Below are positions 1-8,653 of a stretch of 64,000 bases of DNA, piece by piece (positions within the stretch are counted from its first letter, which is position 1; the number at the start of each line of letters is the position of its first letter). The position numbers and the translations under genes are program-made. The stretch comes from Parvibaculum sp040390855 (GTDB lineage Bacteria > Pseudomonadota > Alphaproteobacteria > Parvibaculales > Parvibaculaceae). Location of the stretch: NCBI GenBank assembly GCA_040390855.1, contig JAZJXO010000002.1, forward strand, positions 1 through 64,000, given 5' to 3'. The notes beneath the pieces are model-generated. The model was not told where the DNA came from, made no database searches, and was given only the letters and a program-made list of their open reading frames with translations.

Positions 1-50
1 CAAATTACCTCAAAAACTCCGGCTATGCGTCAATCTAATGTCATCAAGCT

Positions 51-737
51 CTAGTAAAACATCGAGAAGACAATCTGCGTGATGAGACCGTTATAGGCAT
101 TCACGAGGAACACATTATTGCTCACGCGAACCCACTGGTAGCCATAAGGCGGACGTCCGAGGCCATAAACGCGGTAGTCGATCACATAGGAACGGTCACG
201 ATAAGAGGCCGGCAGACGGTCACCACGGTTCCAGGCGCGACGGGCATCATAGCCGCGCGGGGCGTGCCATACGGGGCCGCGCACCGCATGATAACGACGG
301 CCATTATATTCGTAACCACGCGAACCATTGCGGTCGTTGTTGCCGTAGCGATGGTCCCCATCGCGGCGGTCATAGTCACGACGGTCCCCATCGTGACGGT
401 CATAGTCACGACGATCATTGTCATGGCGGTAGCCACGATCATTGTCGCGACCATCATTGCCGCGATGATCGTTCTGGCTCTGCTGCTGGCCCTGCCGGTT
501 GCCACCGCCATTGTTGCTCTGCTGGGGGGCATTGCCACGCGGCTGGTTGCTGTTCACCTGACCGTTATTATGGCTATTGCTCTGGCTGCCGCGATCACCA
601 CGGTCGCCACGATCCGGACGGGCCTCAGCCTGATCGGTACGCTGGCCCTGATGATCACCGCGCATGTCGGACGGCGCGGCCATAGCCGTGCCCGAAAGAA
701 GGCTCAATGCGAGGGCGGCTGCAAATGCGGTTTTCAT
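51..737 (-). CDS. RcnB-family periplasmic protein
   Basis: 228 aa. A clear signal peptide (MKTAFAAALALSLLSGTAMA) is followed by a long low-complexity stretch rich in Asp, Arg, Asn, Gly and His, then a C-terminal domain of about 70 residues with the RcnB-type pattern RGDRLPASYR, YGYQWVRV and GLITQI. RcnB of E. coli is a periplasmic protein needed for nickel/cobalt homeostasis; metal binding here is only inferred. The start at 737 is preferred over an upstream ATG at 794 because it opens the signal peptide and has GGAGA just upstream. It is monocistronic, with a hairpin separating it from pnp. Family call is good; the function is uncertain. Confidence 0.8.
   Translation of the reverse strand: MKTAFAAALALSLLSGTAMAAPSDMRGDHQGQRTDQAEARPDRGDRGDRGSQSNSHNNGQVNSNQPRGNAPQQSNNGGGNRQGQQQSQNDHRGNDGRDNDRGYRHDNDRRDYDRHDGDRRDYDRRDGDHRYGNNDRNGSRGYEYNGRRYHAVRGPVWHAPRGYDARRAWNRGDRLPASYRDRSYVIDYRVYGLGRPPYGYQWVRVSNNVFLVNAYNGLITQIVFSMFY
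353..412. repeat. Two 30-bp tandem copies inside the RcnB-like gene
   Basis: Two head-to-tail 30-bp units differ at only a few positions and encode the repeated Asp/Arg/Tyr-rich peptide (RRDYDR followed by H/RDGD). The surrounding linker has more degenerate copies, so the low-complexity linker probably grew by unit duplication. Confidence 0.75.
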
Positions 738-849
738 AATCTGTCTCCATGAGGCGCATCCGGGATGGTTGTTTTGCCTCGTTGAAACAGACATTAGGCC
801 CGTGCATCTGAACCAATGCTGGGGCGGTTGTTATCTTGTGTTCATATAG

Positions 850-879
850 AAAGGGCGCCGGATCACCCCGACGCCCTTT
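850..879. terminator. Hairpin downstream of pnp
   Basis: The arms AAAGGGCG and CGCCCTTT bracket a short GC-rich loop. It lies about 20 bp after the pnp stop codon and upstream of the RcnB-like gene. T-runs flank both sides but are short, so it may act in either direction as a weak intrinsic terminator or as a 3' end stabiliser. Confidence 0.6.
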
Positions 880-900
880 TCAGTTCAAATCGCGATGAAA

Positions 901-3081
901 TCAATCGCGACGGGGACGACGATTGCCGCCGCCTTCGCGCTTTTCGCGCGGCTGCTCGACGGGCTCGTTTTCGTAAACGATCTCTTCGCCGGTTTCCTGA
1001 TTCACATGTTTCATCGAGAGGCGAACCTTGCCGCGATCGTCAAAGCCGAGAAGTTTGACTTTGACCTTGTCGCCTTCTTTGACAACGTCGGCAACTTTCT
1101 CGACGCGTGTGGGGGCCATCTGCGAGATATGCACGAGGCCGTCACGCGGTCCGAAGAAGTTGACGAAGGCGCCGAAGTCGACGGCCTTCACAACCGTGCC
1201 CTCATAGATTGCACCGACTTCAGGCTCGGCCACAATGCCACGGATCCATTCCAGCGCCTTGCGGATCGATTCACCGTCAGAGGACGCCACCTTGATCGTG
1301 CCGTCATCCTGAATGTCGATCTTCGCGCCTGTCTTTTCGACGATCTCGCGCACGACCTTGCCGCCCGTGCCGATCACTTCGCGGATTTTATCCGTCGGCA
1401 CCTGAATGACCTCGATGCGCGGTGCGTGCTCGCCCATTTCGGGGCGCGCGGTATCGAGGGCTTTGGCCATTTCGCCGAGAATGTGGAGACGGCCGCCTTT
1501 GGCCTGCTCCAGCGCGATCTGCATGATGTCCTTGGTGATGCCGGTGATCTTGATGTCCATCTGCAACGATGTGACGCCTTCCGATGTACCGGCCACTTTG
1601 AAGTCCATGTCGCCGAGGTGATCTTCATCGCCAAGGATGTCCGACAGCACGGCAAAGCGTTCGCCTTCGAGGATGAGCCCCATCGCAATGCCCGCAACCG
1701 CGCGCTTCAGCGGCACGCCTGCATCCATCATGGCAAGCGATGAACCGCAAACCGTTGCCATCGAGGACGAGCCGTTCGACTCCGTGATTTCCGACACGAG
1801 ACGCAACGTGTAGGGGAACTCTGTCTTGGCAGGCAGGACTGCGCGCAGCGCACGCCAGGCAAGCTTGCCGTGACCGACTTCACGGCGACCTGTGAAACCG
1901 ACGCGGCCTGTTTCGCCGACCGAGAAGGGCGGGAAGTTGTAATGCAGCAGGAAGTTTTCTTTGTAGGTGCCTTCCAGCGCGTCGATGAACTGCTCGTCTT
2001 CGCCGGTGCCGAGTGTCGCCACCACGAGGGCCTGCGTTTCACCGCGTGTGAAAAGCGCCGAGCCGTGTGTGCGCGGCAGAAGCCCGACTTCCGAAACGAT
2101 GGCGCGCACCGTTTCGAGATCACGACCGTCAATGCGCTTCTTCGTGTCGAGGATGGAGTTGCGGACAACATCCGATTCAATCGCTTTGAAGACGCCGCCG
2201 ACAGCCGTTTCGGGCAGAGCGTTGACATCTTCAGGATTGCAGAGCGCGGCCTTCACCTTGTCTTTGGCTTTGGCAAGCGCTTCGTGGCGTTCGCCTTTAT
2301 CCTTGAAGCCATAGGCAGTGCGGATGTCGGCTTCGACAAGCGCGCGCATCTTGCCTTCGAGTTCGCTTTCGTCTGCCTTGACGAAGGGGCGGGGTTCCTT
2401 GGCGCATTTTTCGGCCATGCGGATGATCATGTCGATCACGGGCTGGAAGCCTGCGTGACCATGCATGACGGCGCCGAGCATGATGTCTTCGGACAGTTCC
2501 TTGGCTTCCGATTCCACCATCATCACGGCGTCGGATGTACCGGCGATGACGAGATCGAGTGCGCTATCGGCCATTTCGTCGATCAGCGGATTGAGCTTGT
2601 ACTCACCATTGATGTAACCGACGCGGGCGGCACCGATGGGGCCCATGAAGGGCAGGCCCGAAATCGTGAGAGCTGCCGAAACGGCAACCATCGCGACGAT
2701 GTCGGGATCGTTTTCCATGTCATGCGAAAGGACGGTGACGATCACCTGTGTCTCGTTCTTGAAGCCTTTGGCAAAAAGCGGACGGATCGGTCGGTCGATC
2801 AGGCGGGATACGAGCGTTTCTTTTTCGCTCGGACGGCCTTCGCGTTTGAAAAAGCCGCCGGGGATTTTGCCCGCAGCATATGTCTTTTCCTGGTAATTCA
2901 CGGTCAGCGGAAAAAAGTCGAGGCCGGGTTTGGGCTTGCGCTCGCCCACAACCGTGGCGATCACAGTGGTCTCGCCATAGGTGGCGATGATGGCGCCGTC
3001 GGCCTGACGGGCGACTTTACCTGTTTCGAGCGTGAGCGTGCGGCCCGCCCATTCGATTTCTTCGCGTGTAACTTCAAACAT
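901..3081 (-). CDS. pnp: Polyribonucleotide nucleotidyltransferase (PNPase)
   Basis: About 726 aa, the usual length. It is a 3'-5' phosphorolytic exoribonuclease releasing nucleoside diphosphates, normally a homotrimer associated with the RNA degradosome. Visible order: RNase PH domain 1, an all-alpha linker, RNase PH domain 2, a KH domain with the GxxG loop (VIGTGGK, near residue 555), an S1 domain (GTVVKAVDFGAFV onward) and a short basic tail ending in RRPRRD. An ATG at 3096 is in frame, but the one at 3081 (MFEVTREE) has AAGGA at proper spacing and matches the family N-terminus. It lies downstream of rpsO, as in most proteobacteria, with a structured leader that suggests post-transcriptional control. 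Confidence 0.97.
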   Translation of the reverse strand: MFEVTREEIEWAGRTLTLETGKVARQADGAIIATYGETTVIATVVGERKPKPGLDFFPLTVNYQEKTYAAGKIPGGFFKREGRPSEKETLVSRLIDRPIRPLFAKGFKNETQVIVTVLSHDMENDPDIVAMVAVSAALTISGLPFMGPIGAARVGYINGEYKLNPLIDEMADSALDLVIAGTSDAVMMVESEAKELSEDIMLGAVMHGHAGFQPVIDMIIRMAEKCAKEPRPFVKADESELEGKMRALVEADIRTAYGFKDKGERHEALAKAKDKVKAALCNPEDVNALPETAVGGVFKAIESDVVRNSILDTKKRIDGRDLETVRAIVSEVGLLPRTHGSALFTRGETQALVVATLGTGEDEQFIDALEGTYKENFLLHYNFPPFSVGETGRVGFTGRREVGHGKLAWRALRAVLPAKTEFPYTLRLVSEITESNGSSSMATVCGSSLAMMDAGVPLKRAVAGIAMGLILEGERFAVLSDILGDEDHLGDMDFKVAGTSEGVTSLQMDIKITGITKDIMQIALEQAKGGRLHILGEMAKALDTARPEMGEHAPRIEVIQVPTDKIREVIGTGGKVVREIVEKTGAKIDIQDDGTIKVASSDGESIRKALEWIRGIVAEPEVGAIYEGTVVKAVDFGAFVNFFGPRDGLVHISQMAPTRVEKVADVVKEGDKVKVKLLGFDDRGKVRLSMKHVNQETGEEIVYENEPVEQPREKREGGGNRRPRRD

Positions 3082-3100
3082 CTTCATTTCCTTCATACAT

Positions 3101-3146
3101 GCGCCGGTGCTCTTTCAAAGCACGACACCCCGTTTGCGGGCGGCGC
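3101..3146 (-). promoter_or_regulatory. Three-way-junction RNA in the pnp leader
   Basis: Part of the 350-bp rpsO-pnp gap (3082-3432), which holds no gene. GCGCCG (3101-3106) pairs with CGGCGC (3141-3146) and encloses two hairpins: GTGCT/AGCAC (3107-3111 with 3119-3123) and CCCG/CGGG (3129-3132 with 3137-3140). Another hairpin (GCCGC/GCGGC, 3154-3158 with 3166-3170) lies further 5' on the transcript. The structure ends about 20 nt before the chosen pnp start. In E. coli the pnp leader carries RNase III-processed hairpins used for autoregulation; a similar role here is inference. Confidence 0.5.
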
Positions 3147-3333
3147 ATTTTCTGCCGCTGACGTCGCGGCCGGACATATTGGATTTCTGTCTGCGTGTGC
3201 CTCTGCTGAGACCACCAACTTTGTGAGATCGCACCGGCCTGAGACAAGACCTGTGCGGTCCTCCCGCAAACATAAATCCGTTAACGGACGAATGTCTCTT
3301 CTTGTTGTTCAGTCAAGTCTTCAGAAAACATAA

Positions 3334-3371
3334 AGTGCCGGTAGAGCATATTCACACGCTTTACCGACACT
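3334..3371 (-). terminator. Hairpin in the rpsO-pnp spacer
   Basis: AGTGCCGGTA (3334-3343) pairs with TACCGACACT (3362-3371), 10 bp with one G-U, around an 18-nt loop. Read on the minus strand it is followed by TTTATGTTTT. It could be a second attenuating terminator after rpsO or the first processing site of a read-through rpsO-pnp transcript. Confidence 0.45.
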
Positions 3372-3394
3372 CGATTTCAACTTGCCCTATCAAA

Positions 3395-3431
3395 CGGGGG
3401 CTGAACCATCGGGGAAATAAGCACAGCCCCG
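3395..3431 (-). terminator. Hairpin directly after rpsO
   Basis: CGGGGCTG and CAGCCCCG form an 8-bp stem with a 20-nt loop, starting within a few bases of the rpsO stop codon. Only a short T-run follows, so termination may be partial, as is known for the rpsO-pnp junction in E. coli. Confidence 0.5.
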
Positions 3432-3432
3432 A

Positions 3433-3702
3433 TTAACGACGGATGCCCAGACGGGCAATCAGGTTCTCATAGCGCTTCTGGTCGCCCTTCTTGACATAGT
3501 CGAGAAGCGAACGACGCAGGCTCACCATTTTCAGCAGACCGCGGCGCGAATGGTTGTCCTTCGCATGGGTCTTGAAATGTTCGGTGAGGTTGGTGATGCG
3601 TTCTGTGAGGATCGCCACCTGCACTTCGGGCGAACCTGTGTCGCCTTCTTTGGCGGCGAAGTCTTTGATGATCTGCGCTTTGCGCTCTGGTGTCACCGAC
3701 AT
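3433..3702 (-). CDS. rpsO: 30S ribosomal protein S15
   Basis: 89 aa, the standard length. S15 binds 16S rRNA early and organises the platform of the small subunit. The sequence shows the conserved GDTGSPEVQVA, a central HAKDNHSRRGL segment that contacts rRNA, and the C-terminal LIARLGIRR. AGGAG lies just upstream of the ATG. It is 12 bp downstream of truB, in the usual truB-rpsO-pnp order. Confidence 0.98.
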   Translation of the reverse strand: MSVTPERKAQIIKDFAAKEGDTGSPEVQVAILTERITNLTEHFKTHAKDNHSRRGLLKMVSLRRSLLDYVKKGDQKRYENLIARLGIRR

Positions 3703-3714
3703 CGGATACTCCTG

Positions 3715-4635
3715 TTATCCAAGATTAAAAACACGCACGGGGCGAAGCTCGCCGGAGATATATTCGGTCAGCGCCACAGGGTCGCCCTTGTGAGTTGCCA
3801 GAACCTGTCCGGAGAAAATCGGGGCATCACGCCCGCGCAATAAAACCCCCTGACCCTGCTTTAGGCGGGAGGCATCATCTTCGTTCAGGGCGAGCACCGG
3901 GATGTCGTCCAGGGCCGTCTCAAGCGGTTTCAGATGCGTCCACAGAGCGTCGGAAGCGGGCGGAATATGACCCAAGGCCATCAGTTTATCCAGCGGAATT
4001 GCTTGCCCCTCGCGAAATGGCCCATGGGCGATGCGCCGCAGGGCGGTAACGTGGCCGAGGGTCCCGAGCGAAAGGGCCAGATCCCGTGCCAAAGAGCGCA
4101 CATAGGTGCCTTTGGAGCAGGAAATCTCGATCTCCGCCGCCCCACCGGTAAATCCCAGAAGCGTTGCATTATGGATAGTGATTTCGCGGGCTTTGAGCGT
4201 GACCACTTCACCGGCGCGGGCAAGGTCATAGGCGCGCTCCCCGTCGACCTTGATGGCGGAATAGGCAGGCGGCACCTGTAAGATCGGCCCCACAAAACGC
4301 CTGAGGGCGCTCACGACCTCGTCCGCCGTCGGGCGATGGTCGCTCATGGCCACAACCTCGCCCTCAAGATCGTCCGTCGTGGTGGACGCCCCGAACGTCA
4401 CGGTGAAGCGATAACCCTTGGTCGCCTCAATGATGAAGGGAACCGTCTTCGTCGCCTCGCCCAGCGCAACCGGTAAAATGCCCGTCGCTAAAGGGTCGAG
4501 CGTGCCGGCATGTCCTGCCTTTTGTGCATTGTAGAGGCGGCGGATCATCGCGACGACATTGGTGGAGCCCGGCCCCACGGGCTTGTCGACAATGACCCAG
4601 CCCGAAACGTGGTCCCCCTTTTTACGGCGACCCAT
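3715..4635 (-). CDS. truB: tRNA pseudouridine(55) synthase
   Basis: 306 aa. It isomerises U55 of the tRNA T-loop to pseudouridine. The N-terminal TruB catalytic domain contains GHAGTLDPLATG with the catalytic aspartate at residue 47, then the ATKTY-like ATKTV segment and the CSKGTYVRSLARDL motif near residues 173-186; a PUA-like C-terminal region follows. The start overlaps the rbfA stop by one base (TGATG), indicating translational coupling in the nusA-infB-rbfA-truB operon. Confidence 0.97.
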   Translation of the reverse strand: MGRRKKGDHVSGWVIVDKPVGPGSTNVVAMIRRLYNAQKAGHAGTLDPLATGILPVALGEATKTVPFIIEATKGYRFTVTFGASTTTDDLEGEVVAMSDHRPTADEVVSALRRFVGPILQVPPAYSAIKVDGERAYDLARAGEVVTLKAREITIHNATLLGFTGGAAEIEISCSKGTYVRSLARDLALSLGTLGHVTALRRIAHGPFREGQAIPLDKLMALGHIPPASDALWTHLKPLETALDDIPVLALNEDDASRLKQGQGVLLRGRDAPIFSGQVLATHKGDPVALTEYISGELRPVRVFNLG

Positions 4636-5093
4636 CAGTCTCGATCTGCATCAAAGGGGGCTTCTTCGTCCCCGTCGAAATCCAGATCCTGCGCGACCTG
4701 CGGCGAGTTCAACAGTTTCTCAATCGCCTCGGCCTTGTCGAAAGACGTGTCGGCGATAAAGGCGAGATCGGGTAGAAACTTGAACGTGATTTCTTTGGCA
4801 AGCTGGCCGCGCAGAAAATTTTTGACGCGCGTCAGCGCCGCGACGATCTTTTCGGAATCCTCGCCCGTCACGCTGCCGCCCAGGGGTGCGACAAAGCAGG
4901 TCGCATGGCGCATATCATTGCTCATGCGCACTTCCGAAATCGTGATCGCTTTTTCAATGAGTTCAGGATCGTGGATGGTGCCGCGCCCGATAATGTCGGC
5001 CAGCGCCCGACGCACGATCTCGCCCCCGCGCAACTGGCGCTGGGTCGGACCGCGGGCTCCGCGTTTGGCTCTCTTGGGATCGGGTTTACGCAT
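4635..5093 (-). CDS. rbfA: Ribosome-binding factor A
   Basis: 152 aa. RbfA is a KH-like protein that binds the immature 30S subunit and assists maturation of the 16S 5' end, with a role in cold adaptation. Seen: the basic N-terminus with RQLRGGEIVRRALADII, the ITISEVRMSNDMRHATCFV core strand and a FLPDLAFIADTSFD segment. The last 20 residues are very acidic. It is separated from infB by a 76-bp gap that contains a perfect palindrome. Confidence 0.95.
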   Translation of the reverse strand: MRKPDPKRAKRGARGPTQRQLRGGEIVRRALADIIGRGTIHDPELIEKAITISEVRMSNDMRHATCFVAPLGGSVTGEDSEKIVAALTRVKNFLRGQLAKEITFKFLPDLAFIADTSFDKAEAIEKLLNSPQVAQDLDFDGDEEAPFDADRD

Positions 5094-5111
5094 GTTTTTG
5101 TCACTTAAAGA

Positions 5112-5144
5112 CTGTCACCCCGGCCTTAACGACCGGGGTGACAG
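5112..5144. repeat. REP-like palindrome between infB and rbfA
   Basis: CTGTCACCCCGG and CCGGGGTGACAG form a perfect 12-bp inverted repeat around a 9-nt loop. Intergenic palindromes of the GTCACCCCGG / GTCATCCCGG type are widely dispersed in alphaproteobacterial genomes. There is no T-tract, so it is more likely a REP-like element or mRNA-processing hairpin than an intrinsic terminator. Only one copy is seen in this window. Confidence 0.7.
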
Positions 5145-5169
5145 AAGACCATTTGGCTCACACCAAAAA

Positions 5170-7989
5170 TCAATCCAGTGAACGCTTCACCACTTCGACA
5201 TCGAAACATTCGATGACGTCGCCCGGACGCATGTCCTGATAGCCTTCGAACGCCATACCGCATTCCTGACCCGACTGCACTTCGCGCACTTCGTCCTTGA
5301 AGCGTTTGAGCGTCGAGAGCTTGCCTTCGTGCACGACCACGTCGTCGCGGATAAGGCGGACGGACGAACCACGGCGCACAACGCCCTCCGACACACGGCA
5401 ACCGGCGATCTTGCCGACCTTCGAGATGTTGAAGATTTCGAGGATCTGCGCATTGCCGAGGAACGTCTCGCGCAGTTCCGGCGAGAGCATACCGGACATG
5501 GCCGCTTTGATGTCATCCACAAGGTCGTAAATGACCGAGTAATAGCGGATTTCAACACCGGCTACGCGAGCCGCATCACGTGCCTGCGTGTTCGCGCGCA
5601 CGTTGAAGCCGATGACCGGCGCGCCCGATGCTGTTGCCAGCGTAATGTCGCTTTCGGTGACGCCGCCGACGCCTGCATGGAGCACGCGGGCTTTGACTTC
5701 GTCGGTGCCGAGTTTTTCGAGCGCCTGCACAATCGCTTCGGCCGAACCCTGCACGTCCGCTTTGACGATGATGGGCAATTCTTTGAGGTTCTTCTCTTTG
5801 AGCTGCGTCAGCATCTGGTCGAGCGATGTGCGTCCGCCCGTGCCGACGCGCTTGTCGCGGTTCATGCGCTGACGGTAATCGGTCACTTCGCGCGCGCGCG
5901 CTTCCGATTCCACAACCGACAGTGTGTCGCCTGCTTCCGGCGCGCCGCCGAGGCCGAGCACTTCGACGGGTTCGGACGGACCGGCAGAGGGTACATTCTC
6001 GCCACGGTCATTGATGAGTGCGCGCACGCGGCCCCATTCAGCACCCGCCACAATGATGTCGCCGACCTTCAGCGTGCCGCGCTCGACGAGCACGGTGCCG
6101 ACAGGACCGCGACCGCGATCAAGTTTTGCTTCCACGATAATGCCTTCGGCGGCACGGTCGGGATTGGCTTTGAGATCGAGCACTTCGGCCACAAGCAGAA
6201 TTGTTTCTTCGAGCTTGTCGAGACCAAAGCCGGTCTTGGCCGAAATCGGCACGGCAATCACGTCGCCGCCGAAATCTTCGACAACGACTTCATGCTGCAA
6301 CAGCTCGTTTTTGACGCGTGTGGCGTCGGCATCGGGCTTGTCCATCTTGTTGATGGCAACAATCATCGGCACGCCTGCGGCTTTGGCGTGATTGATCGCT
6401 TCAATCGTCTGCGGCATGACGCCGTCGTCGCTTGCCACCACAAGGATCACAATGTCGGTAACGCGGGCGCCGCGCGCGCGCATCGCGGTAAAGGCGGCGT
6501 GACCGGGCGTATCGAGGAAGGTGATCTTCGCGCCCGTGCTCATCACAACCTGATAAGCGCCGATATGCTGGGTGATGCCACCGGCTTCGCCCGCCACCAC
6601 GGATGTCTTGCGCAAGCTGTCGAGCAGCGATGTCTTGCCGTGGTCAACGTGACCCATGACGGTGACGACCGGTGCGCGGCTGATTTTGTGATCGTCAATA
6701 TCGGCTTCGCCGACAAGACCGGTTTCAACGTCGGATTCTGCAACGCGCAGAACCGTGTGTCCGAGTTCTTCGGCGACAAGCTGGGCCGTGTCACTGTCGA
6801 TCACATCGGTGATCTTCAGCATGATGCCCTGCTTCATCAGAATCTTGATGACGTCGACAGCGCGTTCGGCCATGCGGTTGGAAAGTTCCTGAATGGTGAT
6901 GATTTCAGGAATAACCACTTCGCGCATGACTTTCGTCGGCGCATCGTGAATACCGGCGAGCTTTTTCTTTTCGCGCTCCACGCGGCGGCGCATCGAAGCG
7001 AGCGAGCGCTGGCGGTCACCGCCTTCTTCAAAGGCCTTGGTGATCGTAAGCTTGCCCGTGCGGCGCTTCTGTTCGACGCGGGGGCTGGGAGCCGCTTTCT
7101 TGACGGCGGCGCCCGGTGCGCCGTGGCGCTTGGGCTTGCCTTCGTCGTCGGCCACTTCATCATCAAGCAACGCAGCACCGCGCGGCGCGGCACCTGTGCT
7201 TGCCGGACGTTCATCGGCATCAAGACGGCGTGTGGCAGCATCTGCCGCGCGACGGCGCGACAAGTCTTCTGATTCACGGCGCTGGGCCTCTTCAGCTTCG
7301 CGGGCGGCAGCTTCAAGACGTTCGCGTTCGCGGCGGGCGTCAATATCGGCAAAGCGCTTGGCTTCCTCTTCGGCGCGCTTGCGGTCGTCATCCTCGCGCG
7401 AACGGGCGCTGTCGAGCGCGGCGGAACGGGCCTGTTTTTCCTCTTCCGTCAGTGTACGCAGCACAACACCGGACCGGTTGGCACGCGGCGCGGGTCGTGC
7501 GGCGCGTGTCGGCGCTTTTCCGGCGGGAGAAGCAGGCGCTGCGGGAGCTGCCTTGGCGGCGGGAGCGGCCGCTTTGGGCGCTTCCACTTTCGGGGCATCA
7601 ACCTTCGCAGTCGGCACTTCGGCCTTTGCTTCAGGCTTCTTTGCCTCGACCACAGGTTCGGGCGCTGCAACAGGCGCGGGCGCCGCAACCGGTTCGGGCG
7701 CTTTCACTTCAATGATTGGTTCGGGGGCTTTCGCAACCACAGGTTCGGGCGCGTCAACGACCGGCGCGGGGGCCGGTGCGGCGGCCACAGGTTCGGGGGC
7801 CGCTTCAGCAGCAGCGTTGCCGCCGGGGCTGATCTTTCGCGTCTTCTTGCGTTCCACCACGACCGTCTTGGTGCGGCCATGCGAAAAATTCTGGCGCACA
7901 TGGCCAGCATCAACAGTGCGGTTCAGGCTCAGGGTTTTACCGCCCGAGGCCTTCAGCTTGCGTTCGCTCGAATCTGTCGAGTCGTTCAT
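5170..7989 (-). CDS. infB: Translation initiation factor IF-2
   Basis: About 939 aa. IF-2 is the GTPase that brings fMet-tRNA to the 30S subunit and promotes subunit joining. After a basic N-terminal IF2 motif come about 120 residues of Ala/Pro/Glu/Val low complexity, an Arg/Glu-rich coiled-coil-like segment, the IF2_N domain, and the G domain with GHVDHGKT (near residue 445), DTPGH and NKMD, followed by domains II-IV. The start at 7989 (MNDSTDSSERK) is chosen over an upstream ATG at 8067: it has AGGAC upstream, matches the family N-terminus and avoids overlap with ylxR. Confidence 0.97.
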   Translation of the reverse strand: MNDSTDSSERKLKASGGKTLSLNRTVDAGHVRQNFSHGRTKTVVVERKKTRKISPGGNAAAEAAPEPVAAAPAPAPVVDAPEPVVAKAPEPIIEVKAPEPVAAPAPVAAPEPVVEAKKPEAKAEVPTAKVDAPKVEAPKAAAPAAKAAPAAPASPAGKAPTRAARPAPRANRSGVVLRTLTEEEKQARSAALDSARSREDDDRKRAEEEAKRFADIDARRERERLEAAAREAEEAQRRESEDLSRRRAADAATRRLDADERPASTGAAPRGAALLDDEVADDEGKPKRHGAPGAAVKKAAPSPRVEQKRRTGKLTITKAFEEGGDRQRSLASMRRRVEREKKKLAGIHDAPTKVMREVVIPEIITIQELSNRMAERAVDVIKILMKQGIMLKITDVIDSDTAQLVAEELGHTVLRVAESDVETGLVGEADIDDHKISRAPVVTVMGHVDHGKTSLLDSLRKTSVVAGEAGGITQHIGAYQVVMSTGAKITFLDTPGHAAFTAMRARGARVTDIVILVVASDDGVMPQTIEAINHAKAAGVPMIVAINKMDKPDADATRVKNELLQHEVVVEDFGGDVIAVPISAKTGFGLDKLEETILLVAEVLDLKANPDRAAEGIIVEAKLDRGRGPVGTVLVERGTLKVGDIIVAGAEWGRVRALINDRGENVPSAGPSEPVEVLGLGGAPEAGDTLSVVESEARAREVTDYRQRMNRDKRVGTGGRTSLDQMLTQLKEKNLKELPIIVKADVQGSAEAIVQALEKLGTDEVKARVLHAGVGGVTESDITLATASGAPVIGFNVRANTQARDAARVAGVEIRYYSVIYDLVDDIKAAMSGMLSPELRETFLGNAQILEIFNISKVGKIAGCRVSEGVVRRGSSVRLIRDDVVVHEGKLSTLKRFKDEVREVQSGQECGMAFEGYQDMRPGDVIECFDVEVVKRSLD

Positions 7990-8035
7990 ACTAGTCCTAA
8001 CATTCCGGTCCCGGACGCGGATGCGTCCAAAGGTT

Positions 8036-8647
8036 TCATAGACGCGGCTTGCGTCCGTAGCTTTCAAGTCTTGCGAGATCGCCTAAGACTTTCCGTTCCA
8101 TGCTGCCTTTTGTCAGGGCAGCATGTACCACATTTGTCCGGCCCAATGCCAAATCCATTTCGTCGCCCCAAAGGGGTTTGAAAATGGGGGCATCAGCCTT
8201 ACCGAGCGCTGCATAGCGGGATCTGAGGGATCCTGCGAGCTTGCGTTGCCCGTCTTCAGAACCGTCCCGCGCGCCGATCAGCGCCGCGAGCCGTCCGGCG
8301 GAAATCTCCGCCAGAACCTTCTCGTAACCGGTGATCAGTTCACCGGCCTTGCGGGCAAGGCCCAGAGCCGCGCCCGCCCGTTTGGCCAACAAGGCTTCCA
8401 CCTCGTCGGCAAGTCCTTCAGCGGCTTCAGCTTTCGCGTGGGCCGCCTTGGCAAAAAGACCCTTTTTGATAGCGGTTTCAACCGCCGGCCTTGTCGCACT
8501 CACCCAAATTCCGCGGCCTGGAAGCCGCTCGGCCAGATCGGCCACAACCTTGTCTTCAGGGCCGATCACGAAGCGGATGAGCCCGTCCTTGGGCCCGACC
8601 TCGCCGCTTACGATACAGCGGCGTTCTTCTTTACTGATCGAACCCAT
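8036..8647 (-). CDS. YlxR-type RNA-binding protein fused to an L7Ae-like domain
   Basis: 203 aa. The N-terminal 80 residues are a YlxR (DUF448) domain with RRCIVSGE, LIRFVIGP and the GRGIWVS signature. Residues of about 90-180 look like an L7Ae/YlxQ-type RNA-binding fold (KRAGAALGLARKAGELITGYEKV). In Firmicutes the two are separate small genes between nusA and infB; here they are fused. It lies between nusA and infB, 6 bp after nusA. Molecular role in alphaproteobacteria is not settled; RNA or nucleoid binding is inferred from the family. Confidence 0.9.
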   Translation of the reverse strand: MGSISKEERRCIVSGEVGPKDGLIRFVIGPEDKVVADLAERLPGRGIWVSATRPAVETAIKKGLFAKAAHAKAEAAEGLADEVEALLAKRAGAALGLARKAGELITGYEKVLAEISAGRLAALIGARDGSEDGQRKLAGSLRSRYAALGKADAPIFKPLWGDEMDLALGRTNVVHAALTKGSMERKVLGDLARLESYGRKPRL

Positions 8648-8653
8648 CTTTGA

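Noticed and set aside
353..412. CRISPR-like or mobile repeat at the left edge
   Set aside because: The 30-bp repeats are in frame and encode the low-complexity linker of the RcnB-like protein; there are no spacers.
1870..3333. Long plus-strand open frame opposite pnp
   Set aside because: It mirrors the PNPase gene; the minus frame has all PNPase domains, and the plus frame has no recognisable motif.
5329..7272. 647-codon plus-strand open frame opposite infB
   Set aside because: Antisense shadow of a GC-rich conserved gene; composition is His/Phe/Asp-biased with no domain.
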